Source: an uncultured Lachnospiraceae bacterium
GTDB taxonomy: Bacteria; Bacillota; Clostridia; Lachnospirales; Lachnospiraceae
Length of the DNA: 45,972 nt
Reading direction: 5' to 3'
NCBI GenBank assembly: GCA_900555195.1
Contig: USKC01000001.1
Span: 1-45,972, forward strand
Shown: positions 16,245 through 24,651 of the stretch, piece by piece
How positions within the stretch are numbered: position 1 is the first letter of the stretch
How the letters are laid out: every line of letters starts with the position of its first letter
The notes under the pieces: model-generated
Database searches by the model: none
Told to the model about the DNA's origin: nothing
What the model saw: the letters and a program-made list of their open reading frames with translations, nothing else
Made by a program: the position numbers and the translations under genes

Positions 16245-18119
16245 ATGTGCGGGATCGCGGGATTGTGCGGCTGGCGCGGCGACTGGCGCAGCAATATTGA
16301 AAAAATGAATGAACGCATGGCGCACAGGGGCCCGGATGCGGCCGGCGTCTGGGCGGAGGAGGATGGTTCTGTTGTGCTGGGGCACCGCAGGCTTTCCATC
16401 ATTGATCTGTCTGAAGCCGGCGCGCAGCCCATGCTGTCGGAGAGCGGGCGTTTCGTGATCTCCTACAACGGGGAAATCTATAACTATCAGGAGCTGGCAG
16501 AGCGCCTGATTGCGGAAAAAAAAGTGTCCGCTTTCCGAGGAAGTTCCGATACGGAGGTGCTGCTGGCAGCGGTGGAAAGCTATGGCGTGCAGAAAGCCCT
16601 CACGCAATGCAAGGGGATGTTCGCCTTCGCCCTCTGGGATCGGAAGGAACGGACCCTGACCCTGGCCAGAGACCGGGTGGGAGAAAAACCGCTTTACTAT
16701 GGGATGGTTCAGGGAAGCTTTGTGTTTGCTTCTGATCTGAACAGCATCGCCGTTCTGGACGGCTTTGAGGGCCGAATGGACGTTTCCGCCCTTTCCTTCT
16801 ATTTCACCCACGGTTATATCCCGGCGCCCTACAGCATCTATGAAGGCATCCGAAAGCTTCCTGCAGGGACCTTCCTGACGGTGAAGGCCCCCTTTGGGCA
16901 ATGCGAGCCGGTCGCTTACTGGTCCATGAAGGAGGCGGCCCTGTATGGTCAGGCCCATCCTTTTACCGGGAGCAGGCAGGAAGCGGCGGATGAACTGGAA
17001 CGGCTGCTGAAGCGGTCCATCCGGGGGCAGATGTGCGCCGATGTGCCATTGGGCGCTTTTCTGTCTGCGGGCATTGACAGCAGTACCGTGGTGGCGCTGA
17101 TGCAGGCCCAAAGCAGCGCGCAGGTGCGCAGCTTCACTATCGGCATGGAGGATGCGCAGTACAACGAAGCGGATGCGGCGGAGAAAATCGCGGCCCATCT
17201 GGGCACAAAGCACACGCGGCTGACCATTACGGAGCAGGATGCGAAGGCGGTTATCCCGCAGATATCCGGAATATTCGGAGAGCCCTTCGGAGATTCCTCT
17301 CAGATTCCCACCTATCTGGTGAGCAAGCTGACCAGGGAGCATGTGACGGTGGCCCTCTCGGGAGACGGTGGGGACGAGCTGTTCGCCGGATACAATATCT
17401 ACGGCTGGGCAGATCGGATCTGGGGCAAGATGAAGACGAAACCCCGGCTGCTGCGGAAGGCTGCAGGAGGGCTGATCGGCCTGCTTCCTCTGGATGAGAA
17501 GGAGGGCCTGGGGCTGAAGGGAAAGCTCCTGAAAGCGGACGGCATCCTGGATGTGTACCGGATGAATTATGACAGAGATCCGCTGGTACGGCGCTTGGCG
17601 CCGGACGGAGTGGAGATCCGTCCGTTCTATGCGCGCGTTCCGGAAGGCCTGCTGGACTGCCCGCTGCATGAAGTGATGCTGCAGGATATGCTGCTTTACC
17701 ATCCGGATGACATTTTGGTCAAGGTGGACCGGACGGCCATGGCAGTCTCTTTGGAGACCAGAGTTCCCATGTTGGATAAGGATGTGGTTGAATTCGCCTG
17801 GTCCCTTCCTCTTTCCTTCCAAAGGCAGGGGGATGTGGGCAAACTGGTGCTGCGCGACGTGCTTTATCGATATGTCCCGAAGGAATGGATGGAGCGGCCC
17901 AAGAAGGGCTTTTCCATACCCATCCGCCGCTGGCTTGCGGAACCTGAGCTTCGGGAATGGGCGGAAAGCCTGCTTTGTCCGGATGCGCTTTCCAGGTCAG
18001 GGGCGCTGGATGGAAAAGCTGCGCGCCGTATCTGGGAAGACTATACGGAGCGCGGCATCTGGAGGCCGCAGGTCTGGTATCTGTTAATGTTCCAGCAGTG
18101 GATGGAAGGCAGGACGTGA
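16245..18119 (+). CDS. asnB: Second asparagine synthetase-like glutamine amidotransferase
   Basis: A 624-residue paralogue of the protein encoded at 12036. MCGIAGLCGW supplies the N-terminal nucleophile Cys2; HRRLSIIDLSEAGAQPM and YNGEIYNYQEL follow. The PP-loop reads LSAGIDSS (residues 273-280), so the second glycine of the usual SGG is alanine, then LSGDGGDELFAGYNIY. Both halves look intact. Ribosome binding site AGGAGG precedes the ATG. Two different AsnB-like enzymes in one glycan locus make plain asparagine synthesis less likely than two amidation steps on sugar acids, or one amidation and one other transfer. That is inference; in known O-antigen loci AsnB-like proteins do amidate uronic acids. 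Confidence 0.9.
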   Translation: MCGIAGLCGWRGDWRSNIEKMNERMAHRGPDAAGVWAEEDGSVVLGHRRLSIIDLSEAGAQPMLSESGRFVISYNGEIYNYQELAERLIAEKKVSAFRGSSDTEVLLAAVESYGVQKALTQCKGMFAFALWDRKERTLTLARDRVGEKPLYYGMVQGSFVFASDLNSIAVLDGFEGRMDVSALSFYFTHGYIPAPYSIYEGIRKLPAGTFLTVKAPFGQCEPVAYWSMKEAALYGQAHPFTGSRQEAADELERLLKRSIRGQMCADVPLGAFLSAGIDSSTVVALMQAQSSAQVRSFTIGMEDAQYNEADAAEKIAAHLGTKHTRLTITEQDAKAVIPQISGIFGEPFGDSSQIPTYLVSKLTREHVTVALSGDGGDELFAGYNIYGWADRIWGKMKTKPRLLRKAAGGLIGLLPLDEKEGLGLKGKLLKADGILDVYRMNYDRDPLVRRLAPDGVEIRPFYARVPEGLLDCPLHEVMLQDMLLYHPDDILVKVDRTAMAVSLETRVPMLDKDVVEFAWSLPLSFQRQGDVGKLVLRDVLYRYVPKEWMERPKKGFSIPIRRWLAEPELREWAESLLCPDALSRSGALDGKAARRIWEDYTERGIWRPQVWYLLMFQQWMEGRT

Positions 18120-18120
18120 G

Positions 18121-19200
18121 ATGAAAATAGTGGAACACTTTGAGGGCACGCTGCCGCCTCCTTCCGAACGGGAGCTGATCTCGGTGGTGGTGGCCGTATA
18201 TAATATAGAAGCCTATGTGGAGCGGTGCGTGCGTTCCATCATGGCACAGACCTATCCGGAACTGGAAATCCTGTTGGTGGATGACGGTTCCACAGATGCG
18301 AGCGGAAAGCTCTGCGATGCACTGGCGGAACAGGATGCCAGGATCCGGGTGCTGCATAAGACAAACGGCGGGCTGTCGGATGCCAGAAATGCGGGAACAG
18401 AAGCTGCAAGCGGCAGTCTGATCGCCTTTGTGGATGGGGACGATTGGCTGGAGCCGGATATGTATGGCCGGATGTATGCGGCCATGTGCGCCTTCGGGGC
18501 GCCGTTGGCGGTCTGCAGATATAAGCAGGTCTACAAAGACCGGGTGATCGACGGTTCCACGGATCGAGCGGTGCTCCTTTCCGGAAGCGAACCGCTGGAG
18601 CAGTTTATTGCGGAAAATGACGAGGTGCCCCTTCGCAACGCGGCATGGAACAAGCTGTACCGCAGAGAATTGATGGGAGAACTTCGGTTCCCTGTGGGAA
18701 AGCTGTATGAGGATATCGTCTATACAACCCGCCTTTTGGAACGCGCCAAAAGCTGCGTTTATCTGGACAAGGCAGGGTACAATTATGTCCTGGAACGGGA
18801 AGGAAGCATCATGGGGAAAGGGCTTGGCGAGCGGATTTTTACCGATCAGGTTCCGGCCTACCAGGAGAAAGAAACGTTTCTGAGGGACATCGGCAGGCCG
18901 GATCTGGCGGACATGCATCGCTTTTTCTATTATAAAAGGCTGCTGAATGATTATAATCTCTGTATGCGTTCCCGGGATAAGAGGCAAAGGGCGTACTGCG
19001 GCAGGCTGCGCAGCCTGATCCTGGAGAAAAAGGAGGAGATGGGGCGCGTCTATGGCTGCCCTGCGGCGGGAGAAAACGACTGGATCAAGATGCGCATGTT
19101 CGTTCGCTCCCCTCTCCTTTACCGGCTGATGACGGAGTTTAATGAGGGGATTTTGCTTCCTCTGAAGAGAAAAAGAACGGAAAGGCGGGAAAGGCAGTGA
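18121..19200 (+). CDS. GT2-family glycosyltransferase
   Basis: A 359-residue GT-A enzyme. SVVVAVYNIE opens the domain, VDDGSTD is at residues 53-59, NGGLSDARN at about 82-90, and the DxD metal motif is D105-G-D107 in FVDGDDW. The second half (EDIVYTTRLLERAKS and a basic C-terminus) is typical of capsule GT2 enzymes. It transfers a sugar with inversion of configuration to a lipid-linked glycan on the cytoplasmic side. It begins one base after the asnB stop and its stop overlaps the next GTG (GTGA). A 22-nt stretch (18277-18298) is identical to one in the GT2 gene at 32253. Confidence 0.92.
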   Translation: MKIVEHFEGTLPPPSERELISVVVAVYNIEAYVERCVRSIMAQTYPELEILLVDDGSTDASGKLCDALAEQDARIRVLHKTNGGLSDARNAGTEAASGSLIAFVDGDDWLEPDMYGRMYAAMCAFGAPLAVCRYKQVYKDRVIDGSTDRAVLLSGSEPLEQFIAENDEVPLRNAAWNKLYRRELMGELRFPVGKLYEDIVYTTRLLERAKSCVYLDKAGYNYVLEREGSIMGKGLGERIFTDQVPAYQEKETFLRDIGRPDLADMHRFFYYKRLLNDYNLCMRSRDKRQRAYCGRLRSLILEKKEEMGRVYGCPAAGENDWIKMRMFVRSPLLYRLMTEFNEGILLPLKRKRTERRERQ

Positions 19201-20174
19201 TCCTATTGCGGCTGTCCGGCGGGCTGGGAAACCAGATGTTTGAATATGCGCTCTACGTTGCGCTGAAGGCCCGCGGGAAAACGGTGAAAATCGACGACAT
19301 ATCCGACTACATGGCGGCGGATCGCAGAAGCGTGCAGCTGGATATTTTTGACGCGCCCTATGAGCGGGCGTCGCGGGATGAGATCATCCGCTACACGGAC
19401 GCCTCCATGGCATTTCGCGACCGGGTGCGCAGGAAGCTGACCGGAAGGAAGAGCCTGGCCTACAGGGAGACGGAGATGGCCTATGATCCATCTGTTTTCC
19501 AGCGGGATCCGGTCTACCTGGAAGGGTACTTTCAAAGCGAGCGGTATTTTGCCGATGTGAAGGATGAGGTGAGGCGGCGGTTCCGGTTCCGATTCGATCA
19601 GCAGGAGCGGCAGGATGCCCGGAACGGTTCGGGAATCTGGCAGAGCGGGCCCGGAACCTTGCAGGATGGCCCGGGGAGCTCGCAGGGACATCCTGGGATT
19701 TTGCCGAACGGCCCGGGGCAGGCTCTGCCAGAATACTGCCGAAGCTGCCTGGAGCAGATCCGGTTGGGCCAGTCGGTGGCCGTCCATGTGAGACGGGGGG
19801 ATTATCTGGATCCCAAACACGGCGGGATCTATGAAGGAATCTGTACCCGGGAATACTATGAAGAGGCCATGGGACGGATCAGGGAGCGCTGGCCGGACGC
19901 CCGCTTTTTTCTCTTCTCCAATGATCCGGACTGGACCCGCAGGAATCTGGGCGGAGAGGGACGGATCCTGGTGGAGGGCGGAAGCGAGGAGACAGGCTAC
20001 CTGGACCTGTATCTGATGAGCCAGTGCCGCCATGCCGTCATCGCAAACAGCAGCTTCAGCTGGTGGGGAGCATGGCTGATTGAAAATCCGCAGAAAATGG
20101 TGATTGCCCCATCCAGATGGATGAACGGGCGGGACTGCAGGGATATCTATACGGAGGATATGATTCGGATATGA
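19197..20174 (+). CDS. GT11-family (alpha-1,2-fucosyltransferase-like) enzyme with repeat insertion
   Basis: A 325-residue GT11 protein. The N-terminal LSGGLGNQMFEYALY and the GDP-fucose-binding HVRRGDYLDPK (about residues 197-207) are the family signatures, followed by FSNDPDW and NSSFSWWGAWL. The likely reaction is transfer of L-fucose from GDP-fucose. Between residues 141 and 176 it carries a low-complexity insert with four heptads of the form (Q/P)xGPGxx, absent from the GT11 at 38758, placed just before the catalytic domain. The GTG start overlaps the previous stop (GTGA), with GGCGGGAAAGG upstream. Its own stop overlaps the ABC exporter start (ATGA). Confidence 0.9.
   Translation: MILLRLSGGLGNQMFEYALYVALKARGKTVKIDDISDYMAADRRSVQLDIFDAPYERASRDEIIRYTDASMAFRDRVRRKLTGRKSLAYRETEMAYDPSVFQRDPVYLEGYFQSERYFADVKDEVRRRFRFRFDQQERQDARNGSGIWQSGPGTLQDGPGSSQGHPGILPNGPGQALPEYCRSCLEQIRLGQSVAVHVRRGDYLDPKHGGIYEGICTREYYEEAMGRIRERWPDARFFLFSNDPDWTRRNLGGEGRILVEGGSEETGYLDLYLMSQCRHAVIANSSFSWWGAWLIENPQKMVIAPSRWMNGRDCRDIYTEDMIRI
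19641..19724 (+). repeat. Four 21-bp repeats inside the GT11 gene
   Basis: Four consecutive 21-bp units encode QSGPGTL, QDGPGSS, QGHPGIL and PNGPGQA. Units are diverged at DNA level but keep the central G/H-P-G. Copy-number change would stay in frame and alter a linker length. Confidence 0.8.
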
Positions 20175-21934
20175 TTGATAATATAAGAAAACTGAAGTCG
20201 ATATTGACCAAATCCCAGAAGCGCAAGGTCTGCGGCCTGGGCGTGCTGATCCTGATTTCCGGCATGCTGGAGACCGTAGGCGTCACTGCGGTCCTGCCGC
20301 TGGTGCAGGCGATCATCGACCGGGACGGCATGATCACCAATGAGACGGTGCAGACGGTGTGCGCCTGGTTCGGTTTCACCCTGTCGGAGGACAATTTCAA
20401 TCAGTTCATTCTGATACTCCTTTTGCTGATTATCCTCGTTTTTGTGGTGAAGAACCTGTTTCTGCTTCTGGTCACCTATGTGCAGTCCGTGTTCGTCAAC
20501 AGGAACCAGTTCCGGACGGTCAGCTACATGCTGGAAGAGTATCTGAACCGGCCCTATGAATTCTATCTGAACGCGGATATTCCCACCGTATTCCGGCTGG
20601 TGGACAGCGACGTGCCCAAGGTATTCACCATCCTGATGGAATATATTCAGCTGGCATCCGAGGGCGTGGTGGCGCTCTTTATCTGCGTATTCCTTCTGGT
20701 GGTGGATTGGAAGATGACGCTGATCATGGGAGGCCTTCTAGTGGGACTGACCCTGATCATTATGCGGATCATGAAGCCCAAGCTGAACGTGATGGGGTTA
20801 AAATCCCAGCGGGTGCAGAGCCGCATGGGCAAATGGAGGCTGCAGTCCATCTATGGCATCAAGGATGTGAAGATCCTGCACAGGGAAGCTTTCTTTGCCC
20901 GCAATTTCAGAAAGTATTCCCAGATTGCCGGAGAAGTGACCAGCAAATACACGGTGCTCAACAACATTCCCCGTCTTCTCATCGAGACGGTCTGTATCAG
21001 CGGCATTTTGGCTTATCTGGCGGTTTATATCCTGATGGGCGAAGACCTGACGGCCATGGTGGCTCAGATTGCGGCCTTCGGCTATGCGGCCACCCGGCTG
21101 ATCCCAAGCGTCAACCGTTTCAACGGCCACATGACCAATATCGCTTATTACCAGCCGTCCCTGGAATACGTCTATGAAAATGTGGATTTCAGCGATTATA
21201 CGAAGTACGGGGAATATCACGGCAAAGAGGAAGACGCAGGAGTGACGATCCCGATCGAAGGGGAAATCCGTATGGATCACATTACCTACGGTTATCCGAA
21301 TTCTGACAAGAACGTGCTGGAAGACGCCTGCATGAGGGTTCCCATCGGCAAGTCGGTGGGGATCATGGGCCCCTCCGGAGGCGGAAAGACCACCAGTGTG
21401 GATATCCTGATGGGCCTTTTGAAGGTAAAAGAAGGAACGATCACCTGCGGCGGCGTGAACGTGTTTGACAACTATCCTCAGTGGCTGTCCAATATCGGCT
21501 ATATTCCCCAGACCATCTTCCTGACGGATGACTCCCTTAGAGAGAACATCGCTTTCGGCGTGGAGCCGGATGAGATTGACGACGACAGGGTGTGGGAGGT
21601 GCTGGAGGAAGCGCAGATGAAGGATTTCGTGAAGCAGATGCCGGAGCAGCTCTATACCAGCGTGGGAGACCGTGGCGTGCGCCTTTCCGGCGGACAGCGT
21701 CAGAGAATCGGCATCGCCAGGGCGCTGTATCACAATCCGGAGATCCTGATCTTTGACGAAGCCACGTCCGCCCTGGACAACGATACGGAGTCGGCGATCA
21801 TGGAGGCCATCGAGAGCTTCCACGGCCGCAAGACCATGGTCATCATTGCCCACAGATTGCGGACCATAGAGAATTGTGATATCATCTACAATGTGGATAA
21901 CTGCAAAATCATGATGACAAAGGGAACCTTATAA
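20171..21934 (+). CDS. ABC-type exporter, glycolipid flippase-like
   Basis: A 587-residue half-transporter: an N-terminal six-helix membrane domain (for example VCGLGVLILISGMLETVGVT and FILILLLLIILVFVVKNLFL) joined to an ATPase. Walker A is GPSGGGKTT (400-408), the signature LSGGQRQRIGIARAL starts at about 505, and Walker B is ILIFDEATSALD. This MsbA/PglK-like layout flips lipid-linked oligosaccharides or exports lipids. PglK-type proteins in glycan loci move undecaprenyl-PP-glycans, which is my preferred role. The start is ATG 20171, overlapping the GT11 stop by four bases. The locus also contains a Wzx flippase, so two export routes may exist. Confidence 0.93.
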   Translation: MIDNIRKLKSILTKSQKRKVCGLGVLILISGMLETVGVTAVLPLVQAIIDRDGMITNETVQTVCAWFGFTLSEDNFNQFILILLLLIILVFVVKNLFLLLVTYVQSVFVNRNQFRTVSYMLEEYLNRPYEFYLNADIPTVFRLVDSDVPKVFTILMEYIQLASEGVVALFICVFLLVVDWKMTLIMGGLLVGLTLIIMRIMKPKLNVMGLKSQRVQSRMGKWRLQSIYGIKDVKILHREAFFARNFRKYSQIAGEVTSKYTVLNNIPRLLIETVCISGILAYLAVYILMGEDLTAMVAQIAAFGYAATRLIPSVNRFNGHMTNIAYYQPSLEYVYENVDFSDYTKYGEYHGKEEDAGVTIPIEGEIRMDHITYGYPNSDKNVLEDACMRVPIGKSVGIMGPSGGGKTTSVDILMGLLKVKEGTITCGGVNVFDNYPQWLSNIGYIPQTIFLTDDSLRENIAFGVEPDEIDDDRVWEVLEEAQMKDFVKQMPEQLYTSVGDRGVRLSGGQRQRIGIARALYHNPEILIFDEATSALDNDTESAIMEAIESFHGRKTMVIIAHRLRTIENCDIIYNVDNCKIMMTKGTL

Positions 21935-21951
21935 TGCCGCGGTGCGAGGAA

Positions 21952-21968
21952 GCGCGCAGATGGGAGCA
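21952..21968 (+). promoter_or_regulatory. Leader repeat copy 1 (GCGCGCAGATGGGAGCA)
   Basis: A 17-nt element containing the GGGAG ribosome binding site, ending three bases before the GTG at 21972. Identical at 33527-33543 and with one G missing at 26326-26341. Here only the proximal part of the leader is conserved, because the upstream bases are the end of the ABC exporter; a TATAAT occurs at 21930-21935. Confidence 0.7.
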
Positions 21969-21971
21969 GGC

Positions 21972-23117
21972 GTGATCGGAACAGAATTTTTAAAGGGGCA
22001 GGGGCTGGGAAACCAGCTGTTTAGCTATGTGACGGCCAGATGTATTGCCCTGGAGAGGGGCTGTGCCTTCGGCACGGCGGGCCAGGAACAGCTGGCTGTC
22101 AATATACACAGCAAAAAAGGCATGTATTTCATGGATATGGATCTGGGAGAGCGGATTGAGACGGGGACGAAGGACGGTTTGGCTCCGGCTGCGGAGGACG
22201 GGACGGGTATGGCTGCGGCAGACAGTTCCGGCGCGTGTGCAGCGCGTTCTTCCGGCGTCAGAAAAGAGGAACTGTGCCGCTATGATGAAAAGGAGCTGCG
22301 TTTTTTCCAGGGAACCTCTGCCCACGACATGGAACACGGCTGTTATGTGGCGGGAGAGGACGGGGCGCTTCACAGCCTGCCGGACAATACGCTGATCTAT
22401 GGAAATATGCAGGATGAGCGGTATTTTGCCAGGTACCGGGAACAGATCCGGGAGTGGCTGCGGGTGCGGCCGGAATATGATACTCATGAATTCACCCGGG
22501 ACAACCTGTGCATCCTGAATCTGAGGGGCGGGGAGTATACCGGGCATCCGGAACTGTATCTGTCCAGAGGATATTGGCTGAAGGGCATGAAGAACATGCG
22601 CAAGATCCGGCCTGATATGGAATTTATCATCGTGACCGATGATCCGGAGGCTGCGCATAAGCTGCTTCCCGGGCTGCCGGTGTACCATTCCGATCTGGAT
22701 CGGGACTATGTGATGCTGAAAAATGCCCGTTATCTGCTGCTGTCTAATTCCAGCTTTGCCTTTTTCCCCGCGTATACGTCTACCACGCTGCAGGCCGCCA
22801 TCGCGCCCAAATACTGGGCCAGGCACAATGTATCCGACGGATACTGGGCCTCGGAGCAGAATATCTACAGCATTTTTCAATATCAGGATCGGTCGGGCCG
22901 GCTCTTTACGCCTGAGGAATGCAGGCAGGAGCTGGAAGCTTATAAGAAAACTTCCGGGAAGTACAAAAACGCGGGAAAGCGTCCGGAGGGGATGAAAGCG
23001 GCCTGGTGCAGGCTGGAGAGCAGAGTGCGCTATGGCATGTTTTATCTGCGCAAGATCTGGTATTCGCTGACGAGGCGGGCGGGGTGGAAGGTGCCCTATG
23101 GTAAGAATGTGGGATAG
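21972..23117 (+). CDS. GT11-like (fucosyltransferase-family) glycosyltransferase
   Basis: A 381-residue protein related to GT11: EFLKGQGLGNQLFSYVTARC at the start (the GLGNQLF motif), a degenerate nucleotide region ILNLRGGEY in place of H(V/I)RRGDY, FIIVTDDPEA, and LLLSNSSFAFFPAYTS in place of the NSSFSWWGA end motif. So it is a divergent member whose donor may not be GDP-fucose. Between about residues 60 and 100 it has a Gly/Ala/Ser-rich insert. I place the start at GTG 21972 because GGGAG lies five bases upstream in a leader shared with two other genes. ATG 21960 and GTG 21942 are in-frame alternatives. Confidence 0.75.
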   Translation: MIGTEFLKGQGLGNQLFSYVTARCIALERGCAFGTAGQEQLAVNIHSKKGMYFMDMDLGERIETGTKDGLAPAAEDGTGMAAADSSGACAARSSGVRKEELCRYDEKELRFFQGTSAHDMEHGCYVAGEDGALHSLPDNTLIYGNMQDERYFARYREQIREWLRVRPEYDTHEFTRDNLCILNLRGGEYTGHPELYLSRGYWLKGMKNMRKIRPDMEFIIVTDDPEAAHKLLPGLPVYHSDLDRDYVMLKNARYLLLSNSSFAFFPAYTSTTLQAAIAPKYWARHNVSDGYWASEQNIYSIFQYQDRSGRLFTPEECRQELEAYKKTSGKYKNAGKRPEGMKAAWCRLESRVRYGMFYLRKIWYSLTRRAGWKVPYGKNVG

Positions 23118-23171
23118 AGCGTCAAGGCGCACAGTTTTATAGGACAGAGAGAAAAGGGGCAGCGGGTATTT

Positions 23172-23603
23172 GTGAGGGACGTTACGAAAAGAGAATTCAA
23201 AAAGAGTTTTAAGACACACTATGACTGTTACCGGAAGCTTTCCGACAGCAACAGCGGATGTGATAAAACCAGACGGCTTATTCTGTTTTACTGTGTGGAA
23301 TGCGGTCTGAAGTGCGAACTTCTGAAGCGGGAAATGAAAAATACCTATAAAGAACTGTGGACATGCGAAGGTCTGGAAAAGCTGGAGAGGGACGGGCATA
23401 ATCTGAACATTATGCTGAAAAAGGCCGGTGTGGAAGCAAGGTTTCCGCTGGGGCCAATCCGCTTAAAATCGCAGGAGAGCGTGGGAGCGAGGGAATTTAA
23501 CCAGCTGTGGAGGTATGGGATTGAAACATTGGATGCCAGGGAAGAAGACGAGGTAGAGAAAACCTTGGTGAACATTGCCAAATGGCTGGATGAAGGGATC
23601 TAG
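23172..23603 (+). CDS. Small helical protein, first gene of a KGGVGR-ATPase cassette
   Basis: A 143-residue, highly charged, largely helical protein starting at GTG 23172. The segment LILFYCVECGLKCELLKREM followed by GHNLNIMLKKAG resembles the helical packing of HEPN-like domains, but the catalytic Rx4-6H motif is absent, so ribonuclease activity is not supported. I do not recognise the exact family. It has no membrane segment or sugar-related motif. It lies 10 bp before the KGGVGR ATPase gene and should be its partner. Its ribosome binding site is weak (AAAGGGG 13 bases upstream), which suggests low expression. Confidence 0.65.
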   Translation: MRDVTKREFKKSFKTHYDCYRKLSDSNSGCDKTRRLILFYCVECGLKCELLKREMKNTYKELWTCEGLEKLERDGHNLNIMLKKAGVEARFPLGPIRLKSQESVGAREFNQLWRYGIETLDAREEDEVEKTLVNIAKWLDEGI

Positions 23604-23613
23604 TGAGGTGTGT

Positions 23614-24651
23614 ATGAGAAGATTCTATACATGGAAAGATATTGAGATAGAATTGTTCCGCAACAGAGCCAAATGGCCCAAAAGCTGGACGGATATCGAT
23701 GTATACAGCACGATGGCGGAGGTCTTTGTCAATTCGGAAGAGAAGACGGAGACTTTTTGGAAGAACCTTTTCGGAAACCTGTATCTGGAGGGGGAGGAAT
23801 GTATCGTTTTGCCCTTTACAGGCCAGAAAATACAGATTATATATACCCTTGAACCGGAAGCGGCCGGGCAGGAGAGGGTGATTGCGCCTTTATTTAAGAA
23901 TATTTATTTAAGCGGCGGCCGTCAGCCATCCCTGCCCGACAAGCCGCTGCCCGGCGTGCCGGTGATCGCTTTCCACTCCTATAAAGGCGGCGTAGGCAGA
24001 ACGCTCTCCCTGATCAGTTTTGTAAGGGAACTGACGGAATGCTTTGAGGGAAAAAAGAAGGCGCTCATCATTGACGCTGATCTGGAAGCGCCGGGCCTGA
24101 CGTGGATGGCGGAGGAACAGAATAACCGCTGCGAGATCAGTTATCTGGATGTGCTGTCCCTGATACATGTGAATGGATTTACGGATGAACTGACAGAGAA
24201 AATCAGCGGCCTGGTGGAGAAATCCGTGTTGACCTTTGAGACAGAGTCCCTTTCTGGAGAACATTTGTTCATCCCCACTTACCTGGAAGAGAGCCAGCTA
24301 ATGGATGTATATGCCAGCCCGGAAATCCTGCTGTCTTCCAGCGAGAATAAGTTTATCCTGCCGGAATTCTTTTCTTCATTAGGCAAAAAGCTCGGAGCGG
24401 ATATCGTTTTTATTGATTTGAGGGCAGGAGTTAGCGAATATTCTGCGCCGTATATTTTCGATCCAAGGGTGAAGAAATTCTTTGTGACATCCACCTCCAG
24501 ACAGTCTGTGCGCGGCACAAGCATGCTGCTGAGATTGGTAATGGATTATTTTAATGATGAAAACGCTGTTCCGCAGATTTTGCTGACCATGATTCCGCCA
24601 TCGGAACTTTTCAGCGAAGAAATGGAGAATGAAACGCGCGGACCTGCATGA
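23614..24651 (+). CDS. KGGVGR-variant SIMIBI (ParA/MinD-like) ATPase, N-terminal part
   Basis: A 345-residue protein. Residues 1-110 form a separate N-terminal region; then HSYKGGVGRT (K124-T130) is the deviant Walker A of ParA/MinD proteins with Arg in place of the second lysine. ALIIDADLEAPGL is the A' motif and VFIDLRAGVSEYSAP (D268) the Walker B. The combination KGGVGR plus DLRAG defines a known variant ATPase group that occurs in NTP-dependent conflict (defence-like) systems rather than in chromosome partition. The frame ends at a TGA within the C-terminal part of the ATPase fold, and the rest appears to continue in the next ORF. Start ATG 23614 follows GAGG. Confidence 0.8.
   Translation: MRRFYTWKDIEIELFRNRAKWPKSWTDIDVYSTMAEVFVNSEEKTETFWKNLFGNLYLEGEECIVLPFTGQKIQIIYTLEPEAAGQERVIAPLFKNIYLSGGRQPSLPDKPLPGVPVIAFHSYKGGVGRTLSLISFVRELTECFEGKKKALIIDADLEAPGLTWMAEEQNNRCEISYLDVLSLIHVNGFTDELTEKISGLVEKSVLTFETESLSGEHLFIPTYLEESQLMDVYASPEILLSSSENKFILPEFFSSLGKKLGADIVFIDLRAGVSEYSAPYIFDPRVKKFFVTSTSRQSVRGTSMLLRLVMDYFNDENAVPQILLTMIPPSELFSEEMENETRGPA

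Noticed and set aside
23172..23603. HEPN ribonuclease toxin
   Set aside because: The helices look HEPN-like but the Rx4-6H catalytic motif is absent; only RDGH is found, with too short a spacing.
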